A stretch of DNA of 64,000 nt from Cohnella rhizoplanae (GCF_948329515.1 NZ_CAOJCN010000001.1:822900-886899), one strand, 5' to 3'; counted from the first letter of the stretch, positions 1 to 8,384 are shown. A program made the numbers and translations. The notes: generated by a model from the letters alone, not told the origin.

Positions 1-251
1 GCCGGCGCCGTCGCGGCGGCTGTCTCCGCCGCGGCGCCGAGGGCGCTGACTTTGGCCTTCTGCCACGACCGCCTGGCGGCATGCGGATTCCACCGCTCCG
101 TTCCCCTCACGCCAGAGAGCAGGAGCTCGCCGCCGCGAACGTCGCCGATGAGGCCGACATAATAGGAGCCGTCCTTGAGCACGACGCAGACGGGCTGGCC
201 CCGGTAGGTCTTGGCGCTTTTGCAAGTCTGCGACTTCGGCCGCGATGCCAT
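1..251 (-). CDS. Small protein of unknown function, cut by the left window edge
   Basis: An open frame reads leftward from an ATG at 251 to the window edge, giving 83 visible codons and no stop. The ATG is preceded by a near-perfect Shine-Dalgarno (AAGGAGGTGA, 258-267), the strongest evidence that it is real. The visible protein begins MASRPKSQTC and contains a short hydrophobic, probably beta-rich stretch (PVCVVLKDGSYYVGLIGDV) that could be an SH3- or Sm-like barrel, then a GELLLSGVRG turn and an Ala-rich segment running off the edge. It is divergent from the methionine sulfoxide reductase gene. I do not recognise the family with confidence and assign no function. Confidence 0.6.
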   Translation of the reverse strand, partial: MASRPKSQTCKSAKTYRGQPVCVVLKDGSYYVGLIGDVRGGELLLSGVRGTERWNPHAARRSWQKAKVSALGAAAETAAATAP

Positions 252-372
252 TGCCGGTCACCTCCTTTTTTCCGCTTGCTGCAGTTTATGCGTACAATAG
301 AAGATAGCTTGTGCATCCAACCATGCCGAGGCTTATTATGCTGCGCGATGGCGTATAACAGGGGGAGCGTAA

Positions 373-1344
373 ATGAACGAGAACGAGTATGTAATCGGGC
401 CGCCGGAACTCGCCACCTTCGCGGGAGGCTGCTTCTGGTGCATGGTCAAGCCGTTCGACGAACTGCCCGGCATCATCTCCGTCATCTCCGGCTATACGGG
501 CGGTCATACCGAAGATCCTACCTATGAATCCGTAGGCAGCGAAACGACCGGGCATGCGGAAGCGGTGCAGATCGAGTATCTGCCCGACCTGTTTCCCTAT
601 GAACGGCTGCTCGATATTTACTGGCGGCAGATCGACCCCACGGACCGAGGCGGACAGTTCAGCGATCGGGGAAGCTCGTACCGGACGGCGATTTTCTACC
701 ACAACGAGAGGCAGCGCACGCTCGCGGAGGCGTCGCGGCGGGCGCTGGAGGCGAGCGGGAGATTCAAGTCGCGGATCGTGACGGAGATCTCTCCCGCAGG
801 TCCGTTCTACCCCGCCGAGGAGGAGCATCAGGATTATTACAAGACGCACGTGCGGCACTACAAACTCTATGCGGAAGGCTCGGGCCGGACGGAATTCCTG
901 AGCTCCGCGTGGAAGACAAAAAGGGACGAGGCGACGCTTAGGCGCATGCTGACGCCCCTCCAGTACGAGGTGACGCAGCGCGGCGAGACCGAACCCGCAT
1001 ACGACAATGCGTACTGGAACTGGTTCGAGCCGGGCATTTACGTCGACGCGGTCACGGGCGATCCGCTGTTCGGCTCGGAGGATAAGTTCGATTCGGGCAC
1101 GGGATGGCCCAGCTTCACGAAGCCGATCCACGAGGGGCTCATCCGAAGGGAAGCGGACTATCGCGGTGGCGCAGTGCGCACCGCGATCGCTAGCCGACTG
1201 GGGAACACGAGGCTCGGTTATCTATTGTACGACGGACCTGGCGACGATAAGCTTCATTATCGCGTCAATTCGGCGGCTCTCCGGTTCGTGCCGTCGGATG
1301 GAAGCGGGAGTCAGGCGGGAATAACGATCAAAAAAACGAATTAA
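373..1344 (+). CDS. msrA: Methionine sulfoxide reductase MsrA fused to a degenerate MsrB domain
   Basis: 323-residue fusion. The N-terminal MsrA domain (about 12-170) reduces methionine-S-sulfoxide and carries the GCFWC motif, with Cys20 as the expected nucleophile, plus the EEHQDYY segment. The C-terminal half (about 190-312) is plainly MsrB ([21 protein letters not shown]). However, the catalytic RYCxN motif is HYRVN, so Arg297 stands where the cysteine should be, and the HLGH motif is RLGY (Arg280, Tyr283). The MsrB half should therefore be inactive on methionine-R-sulfoxide, although its fold looks intact. Zinc CxxC pairs are also missing, which is normal for many Bacillales MsrB proteins. 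Start ATG at 373 follows GGGGGAG. The gene stands alone and is divergent from the small gene at the edge. Confidence 0.93.
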   Translation: MNENEYVIGPPELATFAGGCFWCMVKPFDELPGIISVISGYTGGHTEDPTYESVGSETTGHAEAVQIEYLPDLFPYERLLDIYWRQIDPTDRGGQFSDRGSSYRTAIFYHNERQRTLAEASRRALEASGRFKSRIVTEISPAGPFYPAEEEHQDYYKTHVRHYKLYAEGSGRTEFLSSAWKTKRDEATLRRMLTPLQYEVTQRGETEPAYDNAYWNWFEPGIYVDAVTGDPLFGSEDKFDSGTGWPSFTKPIHEGLIRREADYRGGAVRTAIASRLGNTRLGYLLYDGPGDDKLHYRVNSAALRFVPSDGSGSQAGITIKKTN

Positions 1345-1366
1345 GAACAAATGTTCGATTTTTGTA

Positions 1367-1395
1367 TTGTCAAAGGGTCCGATTGCATATAAAAT
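1367..1395 (+). promoter_or_regulatory. Sigma-A-type promoter of the AraC gene
   Basis: TTGTCA (1367-1372), a 17-bp spacer and TAAAAT (1390-1395), placed 42 bp before the chosen AraC start. Confidence 0.55.
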
Positions 1396-1436
1396 GGAAA
1401 AGCAACCGATTCCATAGAATGGAAAGGGCCGAAGAG

Positions 1437-2222
1437 ATGAACGTCCGATATGCAGAGATCGACGAGGCTATCGCCTATATTCACCGGAATCTGGACGAGC
1501 CTCTGCCGTTGTCGCGCCTCGCCCGTCACGTCGCATTCAGCTCTTATCACTTCGCGAGGATCTTCAAGGAAAGGATCGGCCTGCCGCCGCTGTACTATGT
1601 CTCCTCGCTCCGCCTCCAGCGGGCCAAGGATCTGCTGCTTAACTCGAATCTGACGGTCCGCCAGATCGGGCTCGAGATCGGGCAGCAGAGCCTAGGCACG
1701 TTTACGACCCGGTTCACCGAGCGCGTGGGCATGACGCCGGGCGAGTTCCGCCTGGCCGAGCCGCAGGCCGATCGCTACATACGCGCCCTGCGCGAGCTGT
1801 CCGACTGGCGCGAGCAGTCGGCCGCGTCCATCGAGGTCGGCGCGCAGGTATCCGGTACGGTGGTCGCCGACGAGCCGTTCGACGGCTTCATCCTGATCGG
1901 CCTGTTCAACAAGCCGATACCGGAGGGCTTGCCGACCTACGGCACGCTGCTGCCTTCGCTCGGGAGATTTTCCTTCCGGGGCGTCGCGCCGGGAATCTAT
2001 TATCTCATGGTGACGTCTGTCGCCTGGGAGATGCAGGCCAAGGACTTCCTGCTGCCGCAGCGGACGCTGCGGTCGAGAACGAGGGTACCGTTGTTCGTCT
2101 CTCCGCACGGAGAGATCGAGCCGCTGCAGGTCAAGCTGCATCCGCCGCGCCCGGACGACCCGCCGATATTGATCTCGCTGCCGGTGCTGATGAATCAGTT
2201 CCTCAGCCGGATGGGCAAGTAG
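1437..2222 (+). CDS. AraC-family transcriptional regulator, N-terminal HTH
   Basis: 261-residue DNA-binding regulator. The double helix-turn-helix of the AraC/XylS family is at the N-terminus (about 5-105: IDEAIAYIHRNL, RLARHVAFSSYHFARIFKE, LTVRQIGLEIG, TRFTERVGMTPGEFR) rather than at the usual C-terminus. The C-terminal part (about 125-261) is a beta-rich region that probably senses a ligand, but I cannot name it. ATG at 1437 is chosen because GGAAAGGG lies at a fitting distance; ATG at 1419 is possible. It sits directly after msrA with its own promoter, and its target is not evident. Confidence 0.85.
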   Translation: MNVRYAEIDEAIAYIHRNLDEPLPLSRLARHVAFSSYHFARIFKERIGLPPLYYVSSLRLQRAKDLLLNSNLTVRQIGLEIGQQSLGTFTTRFTERVGMTPGEFRLAEPQADRYIRALRELSDWREQSAASIEVGAQVSGTVVADEPFDGFILIGLFNKPIPEGLPTYGTLLPSLGRFSFRGVAPGIYYLMVTSVAWEMQAKDFLLPQRTLRSRTRVPLFVSPHGEIEPLQVKLHPPRPDDPPILISLPVLMNQFLSRMGK

Positions 2223-2299
2223 CATCGGGAAAAGGGAAGCTGGCTCACGAACGGAAGCAGCACGCTTTACAGGCTCGGGCGTCCGACCGGAAAAGACGA

Positions 2300-2335
2300 A
2301 AAAGCTCCGCAGACCTGCGGTGCTTTTTGTTTTTT
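2300..2335 (+). terminator. Intrinsic terminator after the AraC gene
   Basis: Stem AAAGC-T-CCGCAG with CTGCGG-T-GCTTT around an AC loop, followed by TTTTGTTTTTT. Confidence 0.85.
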
Positions 2336-2442
2336 AGGCGAATGCGCGGGGGCGACTTATCCATGCGCGGGTCCAAGGGGCGCAATAAGATATACGACAA
2401 GCGCTATGTCTGCTGAAGCTTCCCTTGGAGAGGAGAATCGGC

Positions 2443-3168
2443 TTGCCGCCTAAAGTGACCGTCGTCATTCCATTCTATAACGATCCGTACGTGACCGAGG
2501 CGATCGACAGCGTCCTTGGCCAGACCTATCGGGATATCGAGATCGTCGTCATCGACGACGGCTCGACGCAGCATGCTGAACGGATTATGCCTGCCTATGC
2601 GGGCAGCGTGCGCTATATAGGCAAGGCGAACGGCGGAACGGCTAGCGCATTGAATGCCGGCATTCGCTTGTCCAATGGGGAATATGTCGCCTGGCTCAGC
2701 TCCGACGACCGATTCCGCCCCGACAAGATCGCGCGCCAGCTCGCTTATATGATCGAACGCGACGCGAAGATTTGCTGCACGGACTTCGCGGTCATCGACC
2801 GGCTGGGCACCGTTGTCGACAGCCGGTATGGTCCGTCGTACGCCGATGGCTGCGAATTGATGCGGCTGCTCGCCGTGACGAATCCGATCAACGGCTGCAC
2901 GGTCATGATGCGCAGGGACCTCTTCCCGATCGTGGGCGAATTTAATGAAGCGCTGCGGTTCACGCAGGATTACGATTACTGGTCGAGGACCGTGCTGAGC
3001 GGCATTCGCATCGATTATCTGGCGGTTCCGCTGACCGAGTACCGGATGCACGGCGAGATGGGCACCGTACGCGACCGTCCGGGTCTGATGCAAGAATACG
3101 ACAGCCTGCGCGCGTTTTACGGACATCGTATCGCGGCGTTATTCGCGGAGGGAGGTCGATTCGGTTGA
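2443..3168 (+). CDS. Family 2 glycosyltransferase
   Basis: 241-residue GT-A-fold transferase that moves a sugar from a nucleotide donor to an unknown acceptor, probably in the cytoplasm. Visible marks are VTVVIPFYND at the start, VVIDDGS (nucleotide-binding Asp), the metal-binding SSDD loop (as DxD), NGGTASALNAG, and TQDYDYW near the catalytic base. TTG at 2443 is chosen because GGAGAGGAG ends 6 bp upstream. It opens a tightly packed operon: its stop overlaps the TTG start of the next glycosyltransferase, which implies translational coupling. Donor and acceptor cannot be read from the sequence. Confidence 0.88.
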   Translation: MPPKVTVVIPFYNDPYVTEAIDSVLGQTYRDIEIVVIDDGSTQHAERIMPAYAGSVRYIGKANGGTASALNAGIRLSNGEYVAWLSSDDRFRPDKIARQLAYMIERDAKICCTDFAVIDRLGTVVDSRYGPSYADGCELMRLLAVTNPINGCTVMMRRDLFPIVGEFNEALRFTQDYDYWSRTVLSGIRIDYLAVPLTEYRMHGEMGTVRDRPGLMQEYDSLRAFYGHRIAALFAEGGRFG

Positions 3169-4409
3169 GGATTCTGCTCGCCACCTACTGGCTCATCCCC
3201 CATGTCGGCGGGGTATGGGCGTTTATGGACCAGATCCGCAAGGCGTTGGAGCGCAGAGGCCACCAAGTAGACCTGCTCGGCCATAGTCCGGACTATACGA
3301 GGTATCACATCTTGAACGACGGGCGGGAGTTCGTGAAGGCGGATGTCATGCCCATGATCGAATCCAAGCTAAGCGCGTCCGGCGGCATGCACTATCTGGA
3401 CGACCCGGTCATCCGCCAATACGAGACGGACCGTTACTGTCTCGAGCTCGCCGCAGCCTACTTCGGTCTTGGCGGGTATGACATCATCCATACGCAGGAC
3501 GTTTTTTCCGCGCGGTCCCTGTCCCGGGTCAAGCCGAAGCATACGCCTCTCGTCGCGCATATCCACGGCTCGGTCGCAGTCGAGCTGCGGGCTCACTTCC
3601 GCGATCACCCGGAGCTGGGCATCGGCGAGCAATCGCCTGCCTGGCGCTATTGCCATGCGATCGAATACTACGGCGCGAACTCAGCGGACATCGCCGTTAC
3701 GGCCAATCAATGGATGAAAGGCCTGCTGACCCGGGACTTCGACGTGAACCCTTCGCGAGTCGAGGTATTCCCTTACGGCATCGAGATCGAGACCTTCCGC
3801 GCCAGGAGCCTGCCGATGACTCCCGTTTGCAAGCCTGTCGGCAAAAAGGTCATCGCATGCTCGGCGAGACTTACGTTCGTCAAAGGGATCGATCTGCTCA
3901 TAGCGGCGCTGGCCCAGTTAAAGGCGATACGGCAGGATTGGGTCTGCTGGCTGATCGGCGACGGAGAGCTGAGAGCGGACCTCGAACGGCAGGCGCGCGA
4001 GCTGGGCCTTCAAGACGAAATCGTATTCTGGGGCTTCAGGCAGGACGCGCCGGCCTTGCTCGCGATGTCGGATATTTTCGTCCACGCCTGCATTCTCGAC
4101 AATCAGCCCATCTCCGTCATCGAAGCTCAACTCGCCGGCGCGGCCGTCATCGTCTCGGACGCCGGCGGCCTGCCCGAGATGGTCGAACACGGCCGGACCG
4201 GCATCGTATTCCCGAGCCGGAACACGGACATGCTGCGCGCCCATATGAACTACCTCCTGGAGCACGAGGCATACCGTCTGCAGCTGGCGGACAGCGCCAG
4301 GCAGTGGGCGGCGAGTCATTGGTCCATGGAAGCGATGATGGGCCGGCTTGACGGCGTCTACGCGACGGCCGGCCGTATCGCCAGCGGCGGAGGGAGGGGA
4401 GAGATATGA
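3165..4409 (+). CDS. Family 4 (GT-B) glycosyltransferase
   Basis: 414-residue retaining transferase with two Rossmann halves: an N-terminal acceptor domain (MRILLATYWLIPHVGGVW, GYDIIHTQD, PLVAHIHGS) and a C-terminal donor domain (ARLTFVKGIDLLI, WLIGDGELR, VFWGFR). The EX7E-type motif near residue 310 reads D-NQPISVI-E, with Asp for the first acid. The TTG start at 3165 overlaps the upstream stop and follows GGAGG. It overlaps the next small ORF by 4 bp (ATGA). The setting suggests extracellular polysaccharide or glycosylation of a spore or cell surface component. Confidence 0.88.
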   Translation: MRILLATYWLIPHVGGVWAFMDQIRKALERRGHQVDLLGHSPDYTRYHILNDGREFVKADVMPMIESKLSASGGMHYLDDPVIRQYETDRYCLELAAAYFGLGGYDIIHTQDVFSARSLSRVKPKHTPLVAHIHGSVAVELRAHFRDHPELGIGEQSPAWRYCHAIEYYGANSADIAVTANQWMKGLLTRDFDVNPSRVEVFPYGIEIETFRARSLPMTPVCKPVGKKVIACSARLTFVKGIDLLIAALAQLKAIRQDWVCWLIGDGELRADLERQARELGLQDEIVFWGFRQDAPALLAMSDIFVHACILDNQPISVIEAQLAGAAVIVSDAGGLPEMVEHGRTGIVFPSRNTDMLRAHMNYLLEHEAYRLQLADSARQWAASHWSMEAMMGRLDGVYATAGRIASGGGRGEI

Positions 4410-4594
4410 ACATCGGCGACCTATACGTACCTGGGGACTTATTCTCGGACTTGTTCGAACCCGTGGCGTCTGGTCCCTCACTGCCCGTGAATTACGCGGT
4501 CTGGCAGAAGATCTGCCAACAGGTGCCCGACGGCTACAAGCTTCCCGATCTGCCGGTCGCGACGCTGACGCTGCCGTCCGGGGACGGACGCTAA
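4406..4594 (+). CDS. 62-residue protein of unknown function
   Basis: Small ORF beginning MNIGDLYVPGDLF and ending in a short polar tail. Its ATG overlaps the stop of the GT4 gene (ATGA), and GGAGGGGAGAG lies just upstream, so it is probably translated by coupling as the third gene of the glycosyltransferase operon. It has no signal peptide, membrane segment or recognised motif. Partner or accessory peptide of the transferases is a guess from position only. Confidence 0.55.
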   Translation: MNIGDLYVPGDLFSDLFEPVASGPSLPVNYAVWQKICQQVPDGYKLPDLPVATLTLPSGDGR

Positions 4595-4631
4595 TAAAAA
4601 AGAGCCGCGACCCGGTCGGGTCGCGGCTCTT
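4595..4631 (-). terminator. Strong terminator of the first DUF1796 gene
   Basis: A 15-bp perfect inverted repeat (arms 4600-4614 and 4617-4631) is followed on the minus strand by six Ts. It lies between converging genes and may also stop the plus-strand operon. Confidence 0.85.
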
Positions 4632-4681
4632 GCACGGCAAGCTCTGTTTTTCGCCAGTCTCCAATTGACAGCTTTACAGCC

Positions 4682-5320
4682 TTAGAGCGACTCTTTAACC
4701 GCAATTCCCGACAGCATTTGATCCCAGAAGTGGTTGTTGCCTCCCCAGATAACGTCCGGGTGTCCCGGCAGCTCGACCGTGCAGACACGCTGGAGCGGCC
4801 CATTCGTTTCCGTCAGCGTCCTGGCGTCGGTATGATTGACGAGCAGGATGCGGAAATCGTGCGTCACGAGGTCGGTCAACACGGCTTCAAGCCCGGCCGC
4901 CTCCTCCAGAGAGCCTCCGCAGCGCACGAACAGCAGCCTGCGGGCCGTTTGCGACTTTTCGAGCAAGCGCTCCGCGCGCCGATCGTATTTGGTCTTGACG
5001 GCGGGGTGATCCTCCAGCAGGTCGGGATGGTTGCGATGAACGAAAAAGTCGTGATTGGAAAAGGCGTTGTACACGGTCTCTTTCACCAGGAGCAGTTTGT
5101 CGCTCGCATGCTGCACGTATTGCAGATGGTCGCGGTCCATGAAGCCCGCGAACCGGTTCGTCAGCAAACGGTTCACGTCGGCGAGCGAGGGCGTGCTCAT
5201 CCAATCCAGCGGCCCCGCGAACGGACGAAGTCCGCAGCGTTCGAGCTGGATGGACGACAAGCACAGCTCTCCCAGACTGAAGATGCCGTCGTAATCTCCC
5301 TTGATGTCCGCCAATCGCAT
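4682..5320 (-). CDS. DUF1796 papain-like cysteine peptidase family protein, copy 1
   Basis: 212 residues. The family is annotated as putative papain-like cysteine peptidase but no substrate is established. Seen here: IFSLGELC with Cys20 as the candidate nucleophile, LRPFAGPLDWM, NHDFF (candidate His/Asp), VKTKYDRR, LLFVRCGG, and ELPG near the C-terminus. The ATG at 5320 is chosen because GGGAGG sits at the right distance and because the paralogue at 19016-19654 begins with the same MRLADIKG and has the same length. The two copies are roughly half identical by eye. It lies opposite to and between glycosyltransferase genes. A role in processing or handling glycosylated surface material is inference. 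Confidence 0.82.
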   Translation of the reverse strand: MRLADIKGDYDGIFSLGELCLSSIQLERCGLRPFAGPLDWMSTPSLADVNRLLTNRFAGFMDRDHLQYVQHASDKLLLVKETVYNAFSNHDFFVHRNHPDLLEDHPAVKTKYDRRAERLLEKSQTARRLLFVRCGGSLEEAAGLEAVLTDLVTHDFRILLVNHTDARTLTETNGPLQRVCTVELPGHPDVIWGGNNHFWDQMLSGIAVKESL

Positions 5321-5348
5321 AGGTGTCGCCTCCCGGTTAACAGCATGT

Positions 5349-5366
5349 TTCATTTATATAAATGAA
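5349..5366. promoter_or_regulatory. 18-bp perfect palindrome between divergent genes
   Basis: TTCATTTATATAAATGAA is fully self-complementary. It lies 29 bp before the DUF1796 start and 133 bp before the 112-residue gene. It contains TATA-type -10 sequence in both directions and looks like a symmetrical operator. Confidence 0.45.
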
Positions 5367-5498
5367 TGGCGAGCCGAAAAGGTATGGACGAACTGCGCGG
5401 GGCAATCGCCGAATCTCGTCCGCCATACGGATAGCAGCCCTAGCCGAAAAGCCGAGCCGGAATATGGTATAGCATCAAGCGAACAAGAAGGTGAATCC

Positions 5499-5837
5499 AT
5501 GTCCGTCTTCAAGTTGGAAGCCGGCGTCTATATGCCGATCGATTCGCGATATGTCGGCATGCTCGAAGTGGACATCGTGAACCGCGCAGCGAAGGAGTTA
5601 AACGTTTGGATCCAAATGAAAGGGCCTGGCGGGATTTTCAGCGAGATGCTCGTCAGCGTGCAGGGCGGGGGATCCAGTAAAAGATTGCAGGATATGCATA
5701 CGAACGAGCAGCCGTTCACGCTGCTGATGATCGCCAATTCGAAGAGCTACGACGAGATCGGCATCACCGTACGAGCCAAGAGAAACGGAGATCTGGTCGC
5801 CATATTCACCCAGGATCACTTCGATCGGATCCACTAA
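5499..5837 (+). CDS. 112-residue protein of unknown function, probably all-beta
   Basis: Begins MSVFKLEAGVYMP. Alternating hydrophobic stretches (GMLEVDIVN, ELNVWIQMKG, FTLLMIANS, EIGITVRAK, LVAIFTQD) suggest a single beta domain. There is no signal peptide, cysteine pair or known motif. ATG at 5499 follows AAGAAGGTG. The next glycosyltransferase starts 23 bp after its stop, so it probably belongs to the same operon. No function is assigned. Confidence 0.65.
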   Translation: MSVFKLEAGVYMPIDSRYVGMLEVDIVNRAAKELNVWIQMKGPGGIFSEMLVSVQGGGSSKRLQDMHTNEQPFTLLMIANSKSYDEIGITVRAKRNGDLVAIFTQDHFDRIH

Positions 5838-5860
5838 CGCCAGGGAGGTGCCGAATTCCG

Positions 5861-6928
5861 TTGAAGCTATTATTCGCGTATTACGTGCCGAGCGGCGGCG
5901 TGGAAACGCTCAACAGACAGCGGTGCCGCGCGCTCCGGCGCCATGGGGCTGAAGGACATTGCCTCTACTTCGAGCGCGGCGCAGGGCTGCAGAATAGTGC
6001 CGGTCTCCCTGTGACCGTCACCGCAGACGATATTGAGATCAAGCAGCTGCTGGATGCCGGCGGATACGACGCGATCGTCATTACCTCCGATTATCTGTCG
6101 CTCAAGAAGTTCCGGATGCTCGGGTACGCAGGCCCGCTTATTCTGGAGATTCAGGGCTTTGGGCCGAAGTCGGTCGCCAGGCAGGAGCTGATGGCCGCCA
6201 TCCCTTACGTGCAGCGACACGCTTCCGCCTTGCTAACCCCTTTTACGCCGCATATCGACGCGATACTTGACGAGTTCTATCCCGGCGTCCCCAAGTATCG
6301 CCTGCATAACTGCTTCGACGCCGATACCTTTGCCTACGAGAGCTCGGGCGCTTCGCCTCACCCGGTCATCGCATGGGTCGGCCGGATCGAGGACAATAAG
6401 AACTGGCTGGAATTCCTGCTCATCGGCGCCCGTCTGATCCGGGATTACGACCGCGACATCCGCATGCGGATGTACGAGGACCCGGCGCTGGCCGTACGGG
6501 AAGAGCGGGAGCGGATGGAGCAGTGGATCGATCAGCTGGGACTGCGCGAATATATCACATTCTATCCCAACGTGCCCAACGCGGACATGCGCAGGCATCT
6601 GTCTTTCATCGGCGATTCGGGGGGCTTCCTGTGCTCCACCTCGAAGGTCGAAGGCGCGCCGTACGCCATCCTCGAGGCCATGAGCTGCCGCTGCCCGGTG
6701 CTGACGACAGATTCGGACGGCGTGTCTTCCTCGGTCTATCACGATCGTACGGGCAAATATTACGCGCTGGGCAATATATCGCACGCTTTTGCGGAGGCCA
6801 TCCAGCTCATGGGCGACCCCGTTCTGCGGGAGTCGATCCGCGCCGCCGCGGCTGCGCACGTCCGAGAGCGATTCGCGCCGGGACGGTATATCGAGGGCTT
6901 TCTACAGATGATCCGCGAGTTGAGGTAG
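5861..6928 (+). CDS. Family 4-like glycosyltransferase
   Basis: 355-residue GT-B transferase. The N-terminal half has MKLLFAYYVPSGGVETLNRQ; the donor half has VIAWVGRIEDNKNWLEFL, then a classic EX7E motif (EGAPYAILEAM) and ATVLTTDSDG-like loop (CPVLTTDSDG). TTG at 5861 is preceded by GGGAGGTG. The ORF is shorter in its acceptor half than the GT4 protein encoded upstream, so the acceptor probably differs. It is flanked by two small beta-rich ORFs in the same direction, with short gaps that indicate one operon. Confidence 0.83.
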   Translation: MKLLFAYYVPSGGVETLNRQRCRALRRHGAEGHCLYFERGAGLQNSAGLPVTVTADDIEIKQLLDAGGYDAIVITSDYLSLKKFRMLGYAGPLILEIQGFGPKSVARQELMAAIPYVQRHASALLTPFTPHIDAILDEFYPGVPKYRLHNCFDADTFAYESSGASPHPVIAWVGRIEDNKNWLEFLLIGARLIRDYDRDIRMRMYEDPALAVREERERMEQWIDQLGLREYITFYPNVPNADMRRHLSFIGDSGGFLCSTSKVEGAPYAILEAMSCRCPVLTTDSDGVSSSVYHDRTGKYYALGNISHAFAEAIQLMGDPVLRESIRAAAAAHVRERFAPGRYIEGFLQMIRELR

Positions 6929-6960
6929 CAAGCAGCTCTTAGGGGAAAGGATGAACGCTT

Positions 6961-7344
6961 ATGATCAAATACCAGCACAGCACGGGCGCGGAGCAGGGGA
7001 GCTTCCCGCCGTTTCCCGTCGGCGACGAGCTCGTGCTCACGTCCGTCAGCTTGCACGGGATCGGTCCCGACGACATCGTCGTCTTGCGCATCGAGATCGG
7101 CTGGGCCAACCCGGGCACCTTCGACATGGGAGAGCTCGAGGTTCTGCTCCGCCGGGACGCGCCGGATGGCGAGGCTGTCGAGTGGTATCTGGAGTCCTGC
7201 TTCCTGAGCGCCGTCACCCGCATCGAATACCGCACGACCGGAGGGCTGCCCGATCAGGTCTATTATCTGTGCGTCCGGTCGACGGATCAGCTCGCCGTCA
7301 TGAATGGGCCTTACCGGCTCGAAGGCAGGGTGGAAGCCCGATAA
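6961..7344 (+). CDS. 127-residue beta-rich protein, copy 1 of a paralogous pair
   Basis: Begins MIKYQHSTG. Conserved blocks shared with the copy at 19846-20229 are GSF, DE-VLT, GIGP-D, IE-GW-N-G, DMGELE-LR-D-P-GE, VEW-LESCF-SA-T, YYL-VRS and GPY-L-G; about half of the residues match by eye and both copies have 127 residues. There is no signal peptide or membrane segment, and the strand pattern suggests a beta-sandwich. The single conserved Cys lies in LESCF. Each copy is near a DUF1796 gene. Function is unknown. The last 34 bp overlap the end of the converging epimerase gene. Confidence 0.75.
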   Translation: MIKYQHSTGAEQGSFPPFPVGDELVLTSVSLHGIGPDDIVVLRIEIGWANPGTFDMGELEVLLRRDAPDGEAVEWYLESCFLSAVTRIEYRTTGGLPDQVYYLCVRSTDQLAVMNGPYRLEGRVEAR

Positions 7345-8234
7345 GTCTCGGCCAGCCCGGAGGCAGCGTCGTAAGCGGGACGCCAGCGGAGCAGCCGGCG
7401 AGCCCTGCGGGAGTCGAGGCGGCTGTGACGGATGTCGCCGGCTCTCGCTCCGACGTGCCTGCGCGCGATCGGTTCGCCGCGGCAAGCTTCGAGGAGCCGG
7501 AGCAGCTCGTTGACGGAAGTCGCGGCGCCCGTACTCACATTGAACGTATCGTTATCGCCATGGCTTAGGGCGGCAAGGTTGGCGGCGACGATGTCTTTGA
7601 CATAGACGAAGTCCCGCGTCTGCTCGCCGTCGCCGTGAACGGTGAGCGGTTCGCCCCGCCGGAGGCGGTCCATGAATACGGCCACGACGCCGCCCTCGCC
7701 CTTGGGGGTCTGCCTCGGGCCGTACACATTGCCGTACCGGAGAATCGTATAGCCGATGCCGTGCAGCTGGCCATAGATGCGGATGTACTGCTCCGCCGCG
7801 TGCTTGGACATGCCGTAAAAGGAGATAGGCGCCGCCGGACACCGCTCGGCAATAATCTCCTTCCCCGGATTGCCGTAGACGGCGGACGTCGATGCGAACA
7901 CGATCTTCCGCGTGCCGGCCGCCCGGCACGCTTCGAGCATGCTAAGCGTGCCTTCGATGTTGACGCTAGCGTCTTCGCGGGGATCGGCGATCGAGCGCTG
8001 AACGTCGGCTTGGGCGGCCAGATGAAAAAGGGCGTCCGGCCTCAGTTCCGCAAGGACGGTCCGCGCGCGCACGGATCGGATATCGGCCTCGTGCAGGATG
8101 GCGCCGGGCGGCACGTTGGCGCGATAACCCGACGACAGGTCGTCGACGATATGCACCTCCGCGCCGGACGCGAGCAGCGCCTCGGATAGATGGGAGCCGA
8201 TGAATCCTGCGCCACCGGTTACGGCTACAATCAT
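7311..8234 (-). CDS. GalE-like NAD-dependent nucleotide-sugar epimerase/dehydratase
   Basis: 307-residue extended short-chain dehydrogenase. It has the glycine motif GGAGFIGSH for NAD(H), DDLSSG at the end of beta2, LAAQADVQRSI, STSAVYG, and the catalytic pair in YGMSK (Y-x3-K), then RYGNVYGPRQ and TRDFVYVKD for the sugar nucleotide. UDP-glucose 4-epimerase is the closest general type, but the sugar cannot be fixed. ATG at 8234 follows GGGAGGAC. It faces the glycosyltransferase operon and probably supplies a donor sugar to it. Its 3' end overlaps the 127-residue gene by 34 bp. Confidence 0.9.
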   Translation of the reverse strand: MIVAVTGGAGFIGSHLSEALLASGAEVHIVDDLSSGYRANVPPGAILHEADIRSVRARTVLAELRPDALFHLAAQADVQRSIADPREDASVNIEGTLSMLEACRAAGTRKIVFASTSAVYGNPGKEIIAERCPAAPISFYGMSKHAAEQYIRIYGQLHGIGYTILRYGNVYGPRQTPKGEGGVVAVFMDRLRRGEPLTVHGDGEQTRDFVYVKDIVAANLAALSHGDNDTFNVSTGAATSVNELLRLLEACRGEPIARRHVGARAGDIRHSRLDSRRARRLLRWRPAYDAASGLAETYRASTLPSSR

Positions 8235-8384
8235 GGATGGATGTCCTCCCGCTGATCTCTGGAATAATCCAATGTATGTAGAAGAAAGGGCGGGAGTCAC
8301 TTCCCGACCCGGGTCCCGTTCTGCGGCTGATCGTCGCGTGCTATAATGGCGATAGTTTGGCTTTGCGGACAGGAGGACCGGCGC

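Noticed and set aside
2341..2442. Sporulation-type promoter before the glycosyltransferase operon
   Set aside because: AT-rich CAATAAGATATAC was examined against sigma-E/K patterns, but neither box fits.
5301..5498. N-terminal extension of the 112-residue protein
   Set aside because: The extra codons overlap the divergent DUF1796 gene start and have no ribosome site; ATG 5499 has a good one.
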